DNA from: Comamonas sp. lk
Lineage (GTDB): Bacteria > Pseudomonadota > Gammaproteobacteria > Burkholderiales > Burkholderiaceae_C
Assembly (NCBI GenBank): GCA_945901215.1
Contig: CAMDKE010000020.1
Location: 1-15,529, forward strand
Reading direction: 5' to 3'
DNA: 15,529 nucleotides
Positions 14,503 to 15,529 of this stretch are shown here, in pieces; position 1 is the first letter of the stretch, and each line of letters starts with the position of its first letter. The position numbers and the translations under genes are program-made. The notes under the pieces are model-generated. The model had not been told where the DNA came from. It made no database searches and saw only the letters and a program-made list of their open reading frames with translations.

Positions 14503-14932
14503 CACCAATGTGTGGCTGGCCGCCATCTTCCCGACCCACCCTTTTCATGCACAGGCCCAGCATGCGCTGCAAAACGCCAGCACCACGGCACCCGCGTTCT
14601 GGTGCCGCGCTACCGAGCAAAGCTTTTTACGCCTAGCCACCACGCCCGCGCTGCTCGAAGCCTATGGCGCGCAGGGCATGGGCAACCGCGATGCCTTGCA
14701 AGCGCTGGACGCGCTACAGGCCTTGCCGCAGGTGGGCGCGCTGATTGAGGCACCCGGCGTTCGCGCGCTGTGGCGCCAGTTGGCCACGCGCGACACGGCG
14801 TCACCCAAGGTCTGGATGGACGCTTACCTGGCCGCATTTGCCATCGCGGGCGGCCTGCGCATGGTTACGCTGGATGGGGACTTCCATCAATTCGTGCCCC
14901 AGGGCCTGAATGTGCTGCTCTTGGGGGCCTGA
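14483..14932 (+). CDS. vapC: VapC-type PIN-domain toxin (ribonuclease)
   Basis: The 149-residue protein is a PIN-domain nuclease. Acidic metal-binding residues expected for VapC are D7 (FDTNVWL), E45 (ATEQSFLR), D113 (WMDAYLAAFA) and D131/D133 (TLDGDF). VapC toxins cut tRNA or rRNA when free of antitoxin and so stop translation. The start is GTG at 14483, with GAGGA 8 nt upstream inside vapB; an ATG start is not available near the motif. The 20-nt overlap with vapB ensures coupled synthesis. It belongs to the TTxxLR/FxR group of VapC-like proteins, as far as can be judged. The specific RNA target cannot be told. Confidence 0.88.
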   Translation: MPAALFDTNVWLAAIFPTHPFHAQAQHALQNASTTAPAFWCRATEQSFLRLATTPALLEAYGAQGMGNRDALQALDALQALPQVGALIEAPGVRALWRQLATRDTASPKVWMDAYLAAFAIAGGLRMVTLDGDFHQFVPQGLNVLLLGA

Positions 14933-14938
14933 ACGGCC

Positions 14939-15529
14939 ATGGCGCTTGCACCACCGGGCACGCTCGGCATCGATTTCGGCACCTCCAATTCCGCCGTCTC
15001 CTGGGCTGCGCCCGGCGGGACGGCGCGCCTCATTCCGCTGGAAGGCGCGGCCCTGGCCATGCCCACGGCGGTGTTTTTTAACAGCGAAGACCTCAGCACC
15101 CACTTTGGCCGCGACGCCGTCGCGCAGTACCTTGAAGGCACCGAGGGGCGCCTGATGCGCTCGCTCAAGAGCCTGCTGGGCAGCCCGCTGCTGCTGGAGA
15201 CCACCGAGGTCAACCACCGGCAAATCAGCTTTCAGGACATCATCGCGACCTTTTTGGCCACGCTGCGCGAGCGTGCTGCGCAGGCGCTGGGCCATGCGCC
15301 CACGCGCGTGGTGATGGGACGACCGGTGCATTTTGTCGACGACGACCCGGCGCGCGACGCGCAGGCCCAGGCGTCTTTGCACCAGGCGGCACAGGCGGTC
15401 GGGTTTGAGGAAGTGACTTTTCAGCTAGAGCCCATCGCCGCGGCCTTGGACTACGAGCGCCGCCTGGACCGCGAGCAAACGGTGCTGGTGGTGGACGTGG
15501 GCGGCGGCACCTCCGACTTCACCGTGGTG
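14939..15529 (+). CDS. YegD-like Hsp70-family ATPase, N-terminal part (runs off the right edge)
   Basis: The first 197 codons are in the window and the frame stays open to the edge. The protein begins TLGIDFGTSNSAV (phosphate-1 loop, D12, T15), has VVMGRPVHF, and reaches QLEPIAAALDYE and VVDVGGGTSDF (phosphate-2 loop, residues 182-195). These match the actin-like ATPase domain of Hsp70. The set of motifs, with GRPV.F and FQ.EP.AA.LDYE, fits the short YegD subfamily of about 450 residues rather than DnaK. YegD-like proteins are putative chaperones whose clients are unknown. The ATG lies 6 nt after the vapC stop, so it may be expressed with the toxin-antitoxin unit, although the two are not known partners. 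Confidence 0.88.
   Translation, partial: MALAPPGTLGIDFGTSNSAVSWAAPGGTARLIPLEGAALAMPTAVFFNSEDLSTHFGRDAVAQYLEGTEGRLMRSLKSLLGSPLLLETTEVNHRQISFQDIIATFLATLRERAAQALGHAPTRVVMGRPVHFVDDDPARDAQAQASLHQAAQAVGFEEVTFQLEPIAAALDYERRLDREQTVLVVDVGGGTSDFTVV

Noticed and set aside
1..15529. CRISPR array, tRNA genes, insertion sequences or phage genes
   Set aside because: No regularly spaced repeats, tRNA-like cloverleaf, transposase or phage motif was seen.

Overview
The window looks like chromosomal DNA from a GC-rich beta-proteobacterium. The family is probably Comamonadaceae (Rhodoferax/Polaromonas/Acidovorax type). This is an inference from GC-rich codon use, tight ATGA-type gene overlaps, protein flavour and gene content; no 16S or other marker gene is present. 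No tRNA, rRNA, CRISPR array, insertion sequence or phage gene was seen.

Layout from left to right. (1) 1-1321, minus strand: a queuosine-precursor operon, read right to left as a possible 32-codon leader ORF, queE, queD, then the start of guanine deaminase (guaD), which runs off the left edge. Every junction overlaps (ATGA, ATGA, TGATG). (2) 1541-3317, plus strand: a membrane fatty-acid desaturase followed 7 nt later by a signal-peptide-less PhnD-like binding protein. (3) 3333-4964, minus strand: an MTA/SAH-nucleosidase-like protein, then a Rieske non-heme iron oxygenase. (4) 5028-9747, minus strand: a complete BMP/PnrA-type purine nucleoside ABC importer (two-domain ATPase, two permeases, lipoprotein), closed by a strong intrinsic terminator. 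(5) 9878-13815, plus strand and divergent from the importer: xanthine dehydrogenase xdhA-xdhB, followed by a small cysteine-rich PF09791-type protein. (6) 14197-14932: a VapBC toxin-antitoxin pair with a perfect 14-bp palindrome in front. (7) 14939 to the right edge: the ATPase start of a YegD-like Hsp70-family protein.

Most of the window reads as a purine uptake and catabolism neighbourhood. The lipoprotein and ABC importer bring in nucleosides or bases, the nucleosidase-like enzyme could release bases, guanine deaminase makes xanthine, and XdhAB oxidises hypoxanthine/xanthine to urate. The Rieske oxygenase resembles the VanA/NdmA group that includes methylxanthine N-demethylases, so a methylpurine substrate is worth testing. 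The queuosine genes are tied to this theme through guaD: tRNA-guanine transglycosylase releases guanine when it inserts the queuosine precursor.

The points that most deserve a second look are: the leader ORF of the que operon, whose Shine-Dalgarno sits in a hairpin loop; a QueD lacking the canonical catalytic cysteine; the Rieske oxygenase next to a nucleosidase; the terminator placed just in front of the nucleosidase; and the vapBC palindrome.
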